Of a stretch of DNA of 64,000 nucleotides, positions 38,704-48,400 are shown one piece after another. The stretch spans positions 124,001-188,000 of the forward strand of contig JAJNPS010000021.1 of assembly GCA_021155205.1 (NCBI GenBank), given 5' to 3'. Position 1 is the stretch's first letter. Each line of letters begins with the position of its first letter. The notes beneath the pieces were generated by a model, which was not told where the DNA came from, did not search any database, and saw nothing but the letters and a program-made list of their open reading frames with translations. The DNA is from Rhodobacterales bacterium (GTDB taxonomy: Bacteria > Pseudomonadota > Alphaproteobacteria > Rhodobacterales > Rhodobacteraceae). The position numbers and the translations under genes were made by a program.

Positions 38704-39369
38704 TCAGGCCAGCGGCCCGCGCAGGTTTTCCTGGTGACGGCGCAAACCGTCCTCGACGGTGCCGAAGTACTCCAGCCGCCCAGCTTCAAGCACCAGCACG
38801 CTGTCGCAGAGCTGGCGGATCACCTCGGGTGAATGGTTCACCACGATGGCGCCCGCGCGCGACATCCGGGACAGAAACATGGAGTTCGACTTGGCGCGGA
38901 ACGCTTCGTCCCCGACGGCCGTGACCTCGTCCACAAGATAGGTGTCGAACGCGATCCCCATCGACGCGCCAAAGGCCAGTCGCGCCAGCATGCCGGAGGA
39001 ATAGGTCCGGCAGGGCAGGCGGAAATGTTGCCCCAGGTCACAGAAATCTTCGGCGAAGGCCAAAAGCTCGTCACTGTCGACACCGTAGATGCGGGCGACA
39101 AACCGGATGTTCTGCGCCGCTGACAGGTCGGGGTGAAAGCTGCCCGCAAAGCCGACCGGCCAGGACATGCTACCCGACACCGCGACGCGGCCGCGCGACA
39201 GGCTTTGGGTGCCCGCGATCATCCGCAGCAAGGTCGACTTGCCCGCCCCGTTGCGCCCCAACAACCCGATCGACCGTCCCGCAGGCAGGGTCATGGTGGT
39301 GGGTTCCAGCACGCATTTTTCCACGCCGTCCAGGCGATAGGTCTTGGCCGCGTCGATCAGGCGGATCAT
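38704..39369 (-). CDS. polysaccharide ABC exporter ATP-binding protein (KpsT-like)
   Basis: 221 residues. Walker [20 protein letters not shown] (near residue 36), signature TYSSGMLARLAFGASM, Walker B TYLVDEVTAVGD. The atypical SSGM signature and VDE form are those of KpsT/Wzt-type capsule exporters. It starts just after the KpsE-like stop (TGACCGATG). The permease partner is the KpsM-like gene on the other strand at 40809. Pumps the finished glycan through the inner membrane. Confidence 0.9.
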   Translation of the reverse strand: MIRLIDAAKTYRLDGVEKCVLEPTTMTLPAGRSIGLLGRNGAGKSTLLRMIAGTQSLSRGRVAVSGSMSWPVGFAGSFHPDLSAAQNIRFVARIYGVDSDELLAFAEDFCDLGQHFRLPCRTYSSGMLARLAFGASMGIAFDTYLVDEVTAVGDEAFRAKSNSMFLSRMSRAGAIVVNHSPEVIRQLCDSVLVLEAGRLEYFGTVEDGLRRHQENLRGPLA

Positions 39370-39372
39370 CGG

Positions 39373-40671
39373 TCAGCGCCGGTCGCGCAAGGCATAGAAA
39401 AGCAGCGCCGCAATCGACCAGAGCGCCAGCGCAAAGCCCGCGACAAGCGCGAGATACGTGCCCCGCGCAGGGTAGCGCGCGCTTTGCGGCAGGGTGGGCA
39501 GGATATGGGCGGCCAGATAGCGCCCCTGCCGCCCGGCATTGGCCTGCGCCACCTCGAACGCGACGCGGGCGGCAAGATAGGCCTCTTCGGCGAATTGCCG
39601 TTCGATCCCCAGCCGTTCGAACTCGGCCACCAGTCCGGCATAGCCGTCGGGCGCCGCATCGTCGCCGCCCTGCCCCAGCTTGTCCCTTTCGGCGGCGATC
39701 TGCGCCTCGATCACCGCAACCCGGCGTTCGGCCTGGGGCAACCGCCGGTCGGTCGCAACGGTGGTCGTGCGCAGCATGTCAAGGCGCACCCGCGCGCCGG
39801 TCAGTTCCTGCTGCAGCGTCGCGATGACACCTGACTGCGCCGCCAGTTCCATGCCGGGATCGACCATCTGATAGCGGTTGCGAAACCGTGTCACATCGGC
39901 ACGCGCGGTGGCCAGCGCCGCTGCGGCCCGGTCGAGTTCACCTTGGGCAAAGCGCAACCCGTCGGCGGAGGCGCCATCATTCAGGCGGTTGATCATGTCG
40001 GTGGACCGGGCCAGGATCGCGGTTGTCACCGCCTGCGCGTCCGCCGGTGCAAAGGCCAGCGCCCGCACTTCGATCAGGCGGGTTGTGGCGTCATAGCGGA
40101 CCGACACCATGCGGTTCCAGTAATCGACCAGATCCTCGACACTGCCCGACCGTGCAAGCGCAAAGACCGGGTCGCCCGATGGTCTGGACCACATGGCGCG
40201 GAGGTCAAGGCGGGCATCCACTTCGCCGACAAGCTGCTGGCTGCGGATGTACTGGTCAAGGATGTCAGTGTCGGCCGGGCCGGACCCGGAGAACCGCGCC
40301 AGCCCGCCCAGCGCCGCCGCCGCTGCGGCCCCATCCTGGCGCGAGACCGAAAAGGCGGTGATCGAGGCATACTGGTCCGCCGCCCGCGTCCAGAGATACC
40401 AGGCCGAGACCAGAACCGGCACGACCACCGCAACCGCGAAACTGGCGATCAGCCACAGATGGCGCGGGCGCATCCGGCTGGCGGTGGCTGGCCCGGCGAT
40501 TGCGGGGGCAATCTGGCGCGGGGTCGTGACAAGCTGCGTTGACGCCCCCGCGATGGTGGCGGGTGGCCGGCGGGCCGGGGGCATGGCGGGGACCGGAGCA
40601 AAGGCCGAGCGCGCGCGCGCTGGCACGGCGTCTGTGCTGCCCGCGGGACCGGGGGGCGAGAGGTCAGACAT
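39373..40671 (-). CDS. capsule polysaccharide export inner-membrane protein (KpsE/Wzz-like copolymerase)
   Basis: 432 residues. A 65-residue Pro/Ala-rich cytoplasmic N-terminus, TM1 (HLWLIASFAVAVVVPVLVSAWYLW, in two parts near 70-93), a long periplasmic coiled coil (residues 230-350), and TM2 near the C-terminus (YLALVAGFALALWSIAALLFYAL). The layout fits KpsE/CtrB/BexC-type proteins that link the ABC exporter to the periplasmic path. It is upstream of and tightly coupled to the KpsT-like gene. The proline-rich N-terminus is longer than usual. Confidence 0.88.
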   Translation of the reverse strand: MSDLSPPGPAGSTDAVPARARSAFAPVPAMPPARRPPATIAGASTQLVTTPRQIAPAIAGPATASRMRPRHLWLIASFAVAVVVPVLVSAWYLWTRAADQYASITAFSVSRQDGAAAAAALGGLARFSGSGPADTDILDQYIRSQQLVGEVDARLDLRAMWSRPSGDPVFALARSGSVEDLVDYWNRMVSVRYDATTRLIEVRALAFAPADAQAVTTAILARSTDMINRLNDGASADGLRFAQGELDRAAAALATARADVTRFRNRYQMVDPGMELAAQSGVIATLQQELTGARVRLDMLRTTTVATDRRLPQAERRVAVIEAQIAAERDKLGQGGDDAAPDGYAGLVAEFERLGIERQFAEEAYLAARVAFEVAQANAGRQGRYLAAHILPTLPQSARYPARGTYLALVAGFALALWSIAALLFYALRDRR

Positions 40672-40808
40672 CAGGGCGGCGCAATCCTCTATCAGGGGCG
40701 GGCGGGGGCGGACCGGGCGGCAATGCCGGCGGATACGGCGTCTGCGAACCCGGCGTTAACCTGTCATGCGCCAAGACTAGGCGGCAGAGTTTCCCGAAAG
40801 ATTAACGC

Positions 40809-41618
40809 ATGCACGCCATGTCCAGACCCGCCCAGAATCCCCGCAGCCGGCGCCGGTTTGCCGCCATGCGCGCCATCGCCGCCCTGATGCTGCGCGAGAT
40901 GAGTTCGACCTATGGGCGATCTCCGGGCGGCTATCTCTGGGCCATCGTGGAGCCGGTCGCGGGCATTGCGATCCTGACCTTTGCGTCCTCCCTGATGTTC
41001 TCCACCCCGCCAATCGGCCGCAGCTTTGAACTGTTCTACGCCACCGGCATGCTGCCGTTCCTGATGTTCACGATGATTGCCAATCGCGTCGGCACCAGCC
41101 TTTTGTTCTCGCGCCCGTTGCTGGTCTATCCGGCCGTCACCTTTGCCGATGCGGTGCTGGCGCGGTTCCTGGTGAACCTGTTGACCGAGATTCTGGTCTT
41201 TGCCATCGTGATCGCGGGCGTGATGTCGATCTATGATACCGGGGCACATCCCGATCCCGCACAGATCGCCGAAAGCCTGGTCATGACGGCGGCGTTTGCG
41301 CTGGCCGTGGGTACCGCCAATGCGTATCTCTTCCTGCGCTGGCATCTTTGGCATGTGCTCTGGTCGGTGATCTCGCGCCCGTTGTTCCTGATCTCGGGGG
41401 TGTTCTTCCTTTATGGCGCGCTGCCGGGGCCGATGCAGGCGGTGCTGTGGTACAACCCGCTGATCCACACGATCGGCCTGATGCGGGCGGGGTTCTACCC
41501 GGCCTACATGGCCGACTATGCCGCGCCTGCCTATGTCCTTTTGGTGTCGTTGGCCCTGTTCGCGGTCGCGTTTCTTGCGCTGATCCGGCACGCGAAATGG
41601 CTTTTGCACGAAGGCTGA
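40809..41618 (+). CDS. polysaccharide ABC exporter permease (KpsM-like)
   Basis: 269 residues, ABC-2 permease with six helices. The N-terminal amphipathic part AALMLREMSSTYGRSPGGYLWAI is the KpsM/Wzm hallmark, followed by TM segments and FLISGVFFLYGALPGPMQAVLWYNPLIH, the conserved block before the last helices. It is divergent from the KpsE/KpsT pair with 137 bases between, and with them forms the exporter. Confidence 0.92.
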   Translation: MHAMSRPAQNPRSRRRFAAMRAIAALMLREMSSTYGRSPGGYLWAIVEPVAGIAILTFASSLMFSTPPIGRSFELFYATGMLPFLMFTMIANRVGTSLLFSRPLLVYPAVTFADAVLARFLVNLLTEILVFAIVIAGVMSIYDTGAHPDPAQIAESLVMTAAFALAVGTANAYLFLRWHLWHVLWSVISRPLFLISGVFFLYGALPGPMQAVLWYNPLIHTIGLMRAGFYPAYMADYAAPAYVLLVSLALFAVAFLALIRHAKWLLHEG

Positions 41619-41627
41619 GGCACGGCG

Positions 41628-42377
41628 CTATTTCAGGTATCGTCGGACTTTTTGCGCAAAAAGCCGCTGCGCCTGGGCATAGAGGTCGGCATCGGCCCCG
41701 ACGCGGGCAAAGATCGCAGCACGGATCGCGGCGTCAAAGGCCAGGACGCGGGCCCGCGCAGTGCCCGGATTTTCGCGTGGCAGCATGGGCGGCGATCCGA
41801 AATGCTGCGGAATGTCCATGTTGCCCAGCACGTAATTCAGCACATGCAGGCCCTCGGCCAGCCGGTCCGACAAAAGCAAAAGGTCATAGTCGCGCGGATC
41901 GACTCCCGCCAGATAGCGCGTCATCGCATCGCCGACGCCGGGCCGGGCGGCAAAGTCGACCACCGTCATGCCATCGCGGATCGCGCCGTGATAGGCCGAG
42001 GCCGCACCGGCATCATTCAATTCATGCTGATACTGGCTGATCACGCGGTCGACCGGATGGCGCAGCGTCGCGATCAGCCTGGCGGCGGGAAAGGTGTCCA
42101 GATGGCGCCGGGCACTGAAATGGCCATGGATGCCGTGAAAGTATGCCGCCACAAAACTCCGATGCGCCGCGATCAGGGGATCGGCGCGATCCTCCATCGG
42201 GTTGTCGGGATAGTCCATCAGCACGCGCTTGCGAAAGACCCGGTCCAGCACAAGACCCAGCGTGGTGCCACCGGTCTTGGGGATATGGACCGACACGAAA
42301 AAGCTGTGCGCTGCGGGGGGTGCTGGTCGGCGCGCGCGCGTGGTGATGGGGGGAGGTATCGGCCCGGCATCCGCCAT
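41628..42377 (-). CDS. sulfotransferase family 2 protein
   Basis: 249 residues, PAPS-dependent. The 5'-phosphosulfate loop is in FVSVHIPKTGGTTLGLVLD (near residue 27) and the 3'-phosphate-binding motif in ATLRHPVDRVISQYQHEL (near residue 105). The family contains carbohydrate O-sulfotransferases. It follows the GT2 gene by three bases, so sulfation of the exported polysaccharide is the likely role (inference). The N-terminal 24 residues are Pro/Ala-rich and disordered. Confidence 0.88.
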   Translation of the reverse strand: MADAGPIPPPITTRARRPAPPAAHSFFVSVHIPKTGGTTLGLVLDRVFRKRVLMDYPDNPMEDRADPLIAAHRSFVAAYFHGIHGHFSARRHLDTFPAARLIATLRHPVDRVISQYQHELNDAGAASAYHGAIRDGMTVVDFAARPGVGDAMTRYLAGVDPRDYDLLLLSDRLAEGLHVLNYVLGNMDIPQHFGSPPMLPRENPGTARARVLAFDAAIRAAIFARVGADADLYAQAQRLFAQKVRRYLK

Positions 42378-42380
42378 CGG

Positions 42381-43304
42381 TCAGATCCGCCCCGCCAGCG
42401 CCTGCAGCCACAGCATCGCCTGTCCCGCCCGCGTCTGGCGATAAAGCCCAAGGCGCGCGAACATCCGAAGTCGGGGAACCAGCGCGGCGCCGCGCAGGGC
42501 GGCAAAGCCCGCCAGCACCCGGCGGTTTTCCGGCGTCAGCCGGTCGGCGATGCTGCTGAGAGCCCGCAGATGTGCGCCGTACCAGCCCCGGTGCCGCCCC
42601 ATCAGGGCTGCCGCCGCGCGCGCCGCCATGGCCCGCGGACCGAGACCCGCACCCACGAGGTTCGCGCCATGCTGACGGTAAAGGACCGCAACGCCGGGGT
42701 CGCGCAGGATCACACCGCCTGCGCCCGTCACGATCTGGTAGATCCACCAGTCATGCGCCACGATGCCCGTCGCACTGGTCGCCGTGGCCGCGCACAGCCG
42801 CGCCGCCGCCGCGTTCAGGACGATGGTGTTGCCGGGCATGACATTCTGCACCAGCGCATTGCAAAAGCCCGGCGGGCGGGCGGGCGGGCGGGCACGCCGG
42901 GGCGCGGCCAGGCCGTGGTCGCAGACAGCACGGTCCGCAAACAGCGCGGCCGGGCGATCCTGCGGCACCGCCGCCAGCGCCGCAACAGCCCGCGCCAGCT
43001 TGCCCGGCATCCAGACATCATCCTGGTCGCAGAGCGCGACATGGCGGCAGCCGGGCGGCAGGTTGGCGAAAAGATGCAGATAGTTCTGCGCCGCACCTTG
43101 TCTGGGGCCGTCGATCACCTGCACGCGGCCCGCGCCCAGACGCGCGGCAAACCGCTCGACGATCGCCCGCCCCTGCGGCGTGGCGCTGTCATCGGACACC
43201 ACCAACCGCCAGTCGGTCCAGGTCTGCAGGGCAAGACTGTCAAGCTGCGCGCGCAGATACCGCTCGCCCTCGTGCAGTCCCAGAAGGATGGCCATTTCCG
43301 GCAT
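42381..43304 (-). CDS. family 2 glycosyltransferase (with CGGG tetranucleotide tract)
   Basis: 307 residues, inverting GT-A fold. MAILLGLHEGERYLRAQLDSL and WRLVVSDDSATPQG form the nucleotide site; HVALCDQDDVWMPGKL holds the DxD-like motif; VAHDWWIYQIVTGAGG and YRQHGANLVGAGLGPRA are typical of rhamnosyltransferase-like GT2 enzymes. A paralogue lies at 49435. Residues near 137-145 (RARPPARPPG) are encoded by a CGGG repeat tract. The start is ATG 43304; an ATG at 43295 is also possible. Co-transcribed with the sulfotransferase. Confidence 0.88.
   Translation of the reverse strand: MPEMAILLGLHEGERYLRAQLDSLALQTWTDWRLVVSDDSATPQGRAIVERFAARLGAGRVQVIDGPRQGAAQNYLHLFANLPPGCRHVALCDQDDVWMPGKLARAVAALAAVPQDRPAALFADRAVCDHGLAAPRRARPPARPPGFCNALVQNVMPGNTIVLNAAAARLCAATATSATGIVAHDWWIYQIVTGAGGVILRDPGVAVLYRQHGANLVGAGLGPRAMAARAAAALMGRHRGWYGAHLRALSSIADRLTPENRRVLAGFAALRGAALVPRLRMFARLGLYRQTRAGQAMLWLQALAGRI
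42871..42893. repeat. CGGG tetranucleotide tract inside a glycosyltransferase gene
   Basis: GG followed by five CGGG units and C, 23 bases of tandem tetranucleotide in the coding region. Slippage by one unit would shift the frame in the first half of the enzyme. Confidence 0.9.
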
Positions 43305-43368
43305 GGGGCACCGCCTTGATCGGGCCGCCCGGTTGCGGCCCATGGCGACAAGGCCTAGGCCGTCCCGG

Positions 43369-43384
43369 TTAACGGCGGTCTAAC
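43369..43384. promoter_or_regulatory. CtrA-like site between divergent glycosyltransferase genes
   Basis: TTAA-CGGCGGT-CTAAC fits the CtrA consensus TTAA-N7-TTAAC with one mismatch. It lies 65 bases before the GT2 start and 110 before the WsaF-like start. A single match of this short motif is weak evidence. Confidence 0.35.
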
Positions 43385-43493
43385 GGACGGCCGGATTTTC
43401 CCGGGCGCAGAGGGTTCCGCGCGTGATAACGGTTTTTTCATCCACCCCCGGCCAGACTGTGCCCGACGAAGCAGGCAGCACGGGGTGGCGACG

Positions 43494-44921
43494 ATGCGAT
43501 TTGGCTACAAGGTCCGGGCCGGCCTGCACATGATCCGTCTGACGCCGGGATGGCGGGCCAGACTGGCCACCCTGCATCAGCTTTTGCGCGTCGCATGTGC
43601 CGCATCGCCGCCGCCCGCCGCCCGCCCCGACGACGACCGGGTCGCCACGCAGGCCTGGGCCGACTTCCACCTTTTGTCCTTTGTGAACCGCCCGGTGAAC
43701 GTACGCCTTGTGCCCGACCGCGCGCCCCGGCTGGTGGCGATCCTGCCCGAACTGAACCCGTCGGTGATCTTTGGCGGCTATATCGCGTTCTTCCAGTTCC
43801 TTGCCTTTCTGCAGCGGCGCGGCGTGCCGGTCGAGGTTCTGGTGCTGAAACCTTTGGCCCGCGGGGAGGATCCCGCCGCGATGTTTGTATCGAACCCGCT
43901 GGTGCGCGATGTGCTGGCGCAGGCGACCGTGCTGGCGATGGGGGTCGGGCGCACCGTCCGCATCGGCGCGGGCGATGCGGTGCTGTGCTACAACTGGACG
44001 ACCGCGCTGGTCGCGGCCAAGATCGCGACGGCGCAAGGAGCGGCGGCATTCACCTATTTCGTGCAGGAGGATGAGCGGGTTTTCTACCCCAATGACAGCC
44101 ACCGCTTCCTGGCGGAAAGCATCTTTCACGGCCACCCGCGCCCCAACCTGATCTGCAATTCCGCCAAACTGGCCGAGGCACTGCGCCGCGACGGGCTGAG
44201 CGGCCCCGCAACCGAGGTCGCGGTCTTTGAACAGGGTATCCCGGACCTGCCGCCGCCGTCGCGCGGCGAACTTGCTGCACGGGAAGTGCGCCGGTTTGTC
44301 TTTTACGGCCGCCCCGAGGATCACGCCCGGCGCAACCTGATGACCATCGCGCTGATGGCGCTGGCGCGCGCGGTGCAGGATGGCGCGTTCGCGGGCGCGC
44401 CATGGGAATTCTACATGCTCGGCTCGTCACGCATGGGCGCGCAGTTTTCGGTCGGCGGCGTCACCGTCACGGCGCTGCCGAACACCAACTATGACGCCTA
44501 TCGCGCGGGGCTGTTGCGGTTTGATGCCGGAATGGCACTGATGTCCGCCCCACATCCCAGCGTACCGCCCTTCGAGATGGTGCGGTCCGCGATCGTCACC
44601 GTCGTCAACACGCTGCCCGCGCGCCCGCCCGACTGGTACCGTGCGGTGTCGGCCAATTTCGAACCTGCCGACCCCACGGTCGAGGGGCTTGCCCGGGCGA
44701 TCGCACGGGCAACGGCGCGGGTCGGCGATGTCGATGCGCGGCTGGCGGCGGCGCGGACCTATCATCCTGCGGACTGGGAGGATGCCTTTGCCGCGATGGC
44801 GGGGAAACTGTCGCATCCCCTGTTCGCGGCGGCGCTGATGCCGCTGCCTGCCGCGCGGCATCAGACGGATGCGCGCAAACGGCCGGCGCGCGCGCGTCCC
44901 GAATCCGATCGCGCACGCTGA
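43494..44921 (+). CDS. WsaF-like glycosyltransferase
   Basis: About 475 residues. LVAILPELNPSVIFGGYIAFFQFLAFLQRRG (read in parts near residue 78), AFTYFVQEDERVFYPND, NLICNSAKLAEALRR and RFVFYGRPEDHARRN fit the WsaF-type GT-B rhamnosyltransferases first known from S-layer glycan synthesis. ATG 43494 follows GGGGTGG; GTG 43485 is an alternative. The C-terminus carries a basic, probably disordered tail. Donor sugar cannot be fixed. Confidence 0.82.
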   Translation: MRFGYKVRAGLHMIRLTPGWRARLATLHQLLRVACAASPPPAARPDDDRVATQAWADFHLLSFVNRPVNVRLVPDRAPRLVAILPELNPSVIFGGYIAFFQFLAFLQRRGVPVEVLVLKPLARGEDPAAMFVSNPLVRDVLAQATVLAMGVGRTVRIGAGDAVLCYNWTTALVAAKIATAQGAAAFTYFVQEDERVFYPNDSHRFLAESIFHGHPRPNLICNSAKLAEALRRDGLSGPATEVAVFEQGIPDLPPPSRGELAAREVRRFVFYGRPEDHARRNLMTIALMALARAVQDGAFAGAPWEFYMLGSSRMGAQFSVGGVTVTALPNTNYDAYRAGLLRFDAGMALMSAPHPSVPPFEMVRSAIVTVVNTLPARPPDWYRAVSANFEPADPTVEGLARAIARATARVGDVDARLAAARTYHPADWEDAFAAMAGKLSHPLFAAALMPLPAARHQTDARKRPARARPESDRAR

Positions 44922-44994
44922 AACCCGGCAGGCGCACCCGCACTGCCGTCGGGCTGACATCGCCAGCACCGCATCCGGGAGGGCGCGCGTCGGA

Positions 44995-45336
44995 TCAGCG
45001 GCGAAAGATCGGATGCGCCAGGATGCGCTGCAGATGGTCGGCCAATTCCCGGATCGCGTCGTCCTGCGCGTCGACCTTGGCGCCGATGCCGATGATGGCG
45101 TCATCCTGCACGTCGTTCTTGTGACGCACCATCTGGCGCACCAGCGGTTCAAGGGGGTCGTAAAGCGCGGGCAGGCTGGCCGCCAGCCGTGCCACAAGCC
45201 GCACCTCGATCCGCCGCGCCATCGCATCGACGCGCGCCTGCACCTGCGCCGCGATCCGGGGTTCCAGCGCGGCCCAGACCGCATCCGCAGCGGCGTCGCG
45301 GGCATCGGGTCGGGCGGTGGCAGTCGGTCTGGGCAT
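44995..45336 (-). CDS. hypothetical helical protein
   Basis: About 113 residues from ATG 45336, with no good ribosome-binding site. Amphipathic helices (VWAALEPRIAAQVQARVDAM, RRIEVRLVARLAASLP, DAIRELADHLQRIL) suggest a coiled-coil or membrane-edge protein. I do not recognise it. It is downstream of the RTX gene with 110 bases between and may share its transcript. The wider ORF from 45450 starts inside the RTX stop region. Confidence 0.45.
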   Translation of the reverse strand: MPRPTATARPDARDAAADAVWAALEPRIAAQVQARVDAMARRIEVRLVARLAASLPALYDPLEPLVRQMVRHKNDVQDDAIIGIGAKVDAQDDAIRELADHLQRILAHPIFRR

Positions 45337-45446
45337 TTCGGTCCATCGCGGGGCTGTTGCGGCACGCCAGCCATGGTCGGCGGCACCTGACGCAGACTTG
45401 CCCGGAATGGTAAAGAAACCCCTGCCCGACGCCGCGCCGCAGGCAA

Positions 45447-48400
45447 TCAAATGAACGAAATGTCGTCGTAAAGCAGGGTCGCGTCGAAAACCCCGCGCAA
45501 GTCCAGGACGTGACCCTGCGCCAGCGTCAGTTCCAGGCCCAGCGCCGTGACCATGACGTTTCCGGGTGCCAGCACATCCTCCAGCGTGCGGCTGCCCCCA
45601 CCCCAGACGCTGGTGGCAATCTGCAGGGTGTCGACATCGTCGGTAAAGTCGAAAACCACATCGCGCCCCGCGTGAAAGACGAACACATCCGCGCCCGCGC
45701 CCCCGGTCAGGCGATCATCGCCGGCCCCGCCGGTCAGGGTATCCATCCCGTCACCGCCGTCCAGCGTGTCCTGCCCGCCGCGCCCGATCAGGCTGTCCGC
45801 GCCGCCAAGCCCCCAGATCGCGTTCGCACCATCATCGCCCGCCAGCATGTCGGCGAAACCCGACCCGGCCAGATCCTCGACATTGACGATGACATCGCCC
45901 GCTGCATCGCCGGAATTTGCCCCCGCCACCAGCAGATCGACGCCAACCCCCGCGCCCGCGTCCCAATAGCTGGCCTGGTCGCGCCCGCCCTCGCCGTCGA
46001 GCCGGTCGGCGCCCAGTCCGCCGGTCAGGGTGTCATTGCCGGTCCCCCCCTCCAGCGTGTCATTGCCGAACCTGCCCGCCAGGATGTCGTTGCCCTCGCG
46101 GCCCTGGATCAGGTTGGCCGCGCCATCGCCCGCCAGCACGTCGTCAAAGGCCGATCCTGCCAGGTCCTCGACGCTGATCAGGATATCGCCTGCGGCATCG
46201 GCGGTGTTGGTGGCAAGGTAGGCAAGGTCCACCCGCACGGCAGCAGCGCTGTCCCAGTAGTTCGCCTGATCCCGCCCCGCCCCGCCGTTCAGAACATCCG
46301 CGCCAAGGCCGCCCACCAGCGTGTCATTTCCATCGCCGCCTTCCAGCGTGTCATCGCCATAGCGCCCCGCCAGCACGTCATTGCCGGCCAGACCCTGCAT
46401 CAGGTTCGCCGACCCCTCGCCCGCCAGCACATCGTCAAAGGCCGTGCCCGCGACATCCTCCACCCCGATCAGGATGTCGCCCGCCGCGTCGGCCGTATTG
46501 GTGGCCAGATAGGCGAGATCCACCCGTACCGCCGTCAGGCAGTCCCAGTAGCTGGCCTGATCGCGCCCTGCCCCGCCGTTCAGGACATCCGCGCCCACGC
46601 CGCCGACCAGCGTGTCATTGCCGTCGCCGCCCTCCAGCGTGTCCGCCCCGCCGCGCCCGGCCAGAATGTCGTTGCCCGCCAGCCCCTGCATCAGGTTGGC
46701 GGCCCCGTCACCCGCCAGCGTGTCGGCAAAGGCCGTGCCCGCCACATCCTCCACCCCGGTCAGAATGTCGCCCGCCGCATCTGCGGTGTTGGTGTCGAGA
46801 TATTGCAGGTCGACACGCACCGCCGTCAGGCCATCCCAGTAATTGGCCTGATCGCGGCCCGCGCCGCCATCCAGCCGGTCTGCCCCGGTGCCTCCCACCA
46901 GCGTGTCGTTGCCATCGCCGCCTTCAAGGGTGTCATTTCCGTCACGCCCCGCCAGCACGTCGGCCCCGGCAAGGCCCTGCAGCAGATTTCCACCCGTATC
47001 TCCCGCCAGCACATCGGCAAAGGCGGTGCCCGTCACATCCTCCATCCCGACCAGCACGTCGCCCGCAGCGTCGCCGGTGCCGGTGGTCTGGAACTGCAGA
47101 TCGACGCGCAGCCCAGCTCCCGCCTCGGCATAGCTGGCCCGGTCGCGACCCGCGCCGCCGTCCAGCCGGTCGGCGCCCGTGCCGCCGGTCAGGGTGTCGT
47201 TGCCGTCACCCCCCAGCAGGGTGTCGTTGCCGTCGCGCCCGTTCAGCACATTTGCCCCGCCATCGCCGCCAAGAAGATCGGCCAGGGCGGACCCGGCCAG
47301 CGCCTCGATCCCGGCAAAGGTATCGCCCGCCGCCTCGCCCGCATTGGTTCCCGGCGATCCCAGATCGGCGCGAACCCCGGCGGTCGCCTGCCCGTAATCG
47401 GCCCAGTCAAACCCCGCACCGCCGTCAAGCCGGTCTGCGCCCGCGCCGCCGATCAGGCAATCGTCGCCTGCATCCCCTGCCAGCGTGTCATTGCCCGACC
47501 CGCCCGACAGGCGGTCCGCGCCCGCGCCGCCCGACAGAAAGTTGTCGCCGGAACTGCCGCCAAGCGTGTCATTGCCCGACCCGCCGGCAAGAGCCTCCAC
47601 CCCGTCATAGCTGTCGCCTGCGGCACTGCCGGTATTGGCCGCCGCCTGCCCCAGATCGGCAACCAGCCCCGAGCCGTCGGCGCTGTAGTCCGCCAGGTCG
47701 ATACCGCTGCCGCCGACCATCGTATCGGCCCCCGCCGACCCCGTCAGCGTGTCCGCCCCCGCCCCGCCCAGCATCCGGTCGGCACCGCCGGTGCCTGCGA
47801 TCACGCGGCCCGCATAGTCGATGGGCCAGAGCGCATGCCAGACGCCGAAAAGGTCCGCCGACTGGAACGCCGCGGCAGGGATCGGCTGGCCGTTCCCGGA
47901 CAGGATCGTGACCGCTTCGCCCCCCCAGGACAGGATCGCCCCGCTGGTCGTCGGCGTGATGGTCAGCGCTTGCGTGGTATAGATCTGGCCCCAGCCGGTC
48001 AGGTCGATGCGGTCGATGCCGGCCTGATAGTCGCCGATCACGTCCGCCTGGCCGTCCGCCGTCAGCACGAACAGGTCCGACCCCGCCCCGCCGTACAGCG
48101 TGTCCGACCCGCTGCCGCCGATCAGGATGTCGTTGCCGCCCTCGCCGCGCAGCACATCGTTGCCGCCGCGCCCGTCGATCAGGTCGCCCGCCGCGGCGCC
48201 GGTCAGGCTGTCGTCGTCCGCTCCCCCGCGCAGCATCGGCGCCTGCGCGCCGGGGTCCAGCCGCAGCCGCGTGATGCCGGTGCCTTCGCCCGCGACAAAG
48301 ACCTCGATGACGCCATTCGTCACGGTGCTGGTGATGGCCGTGATGTTGTCCAGCGCCATGCCGGGGGACTGCAACTGCGTCGCCACCAGCACCAGCCGCC

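Noticed and set aside
45695..47150. Regular repeats as a possible CRISPR array
   Set aside because: Period is 291 bases, in frame, and codes for RTX modules; no short repeat/spacer pattern.
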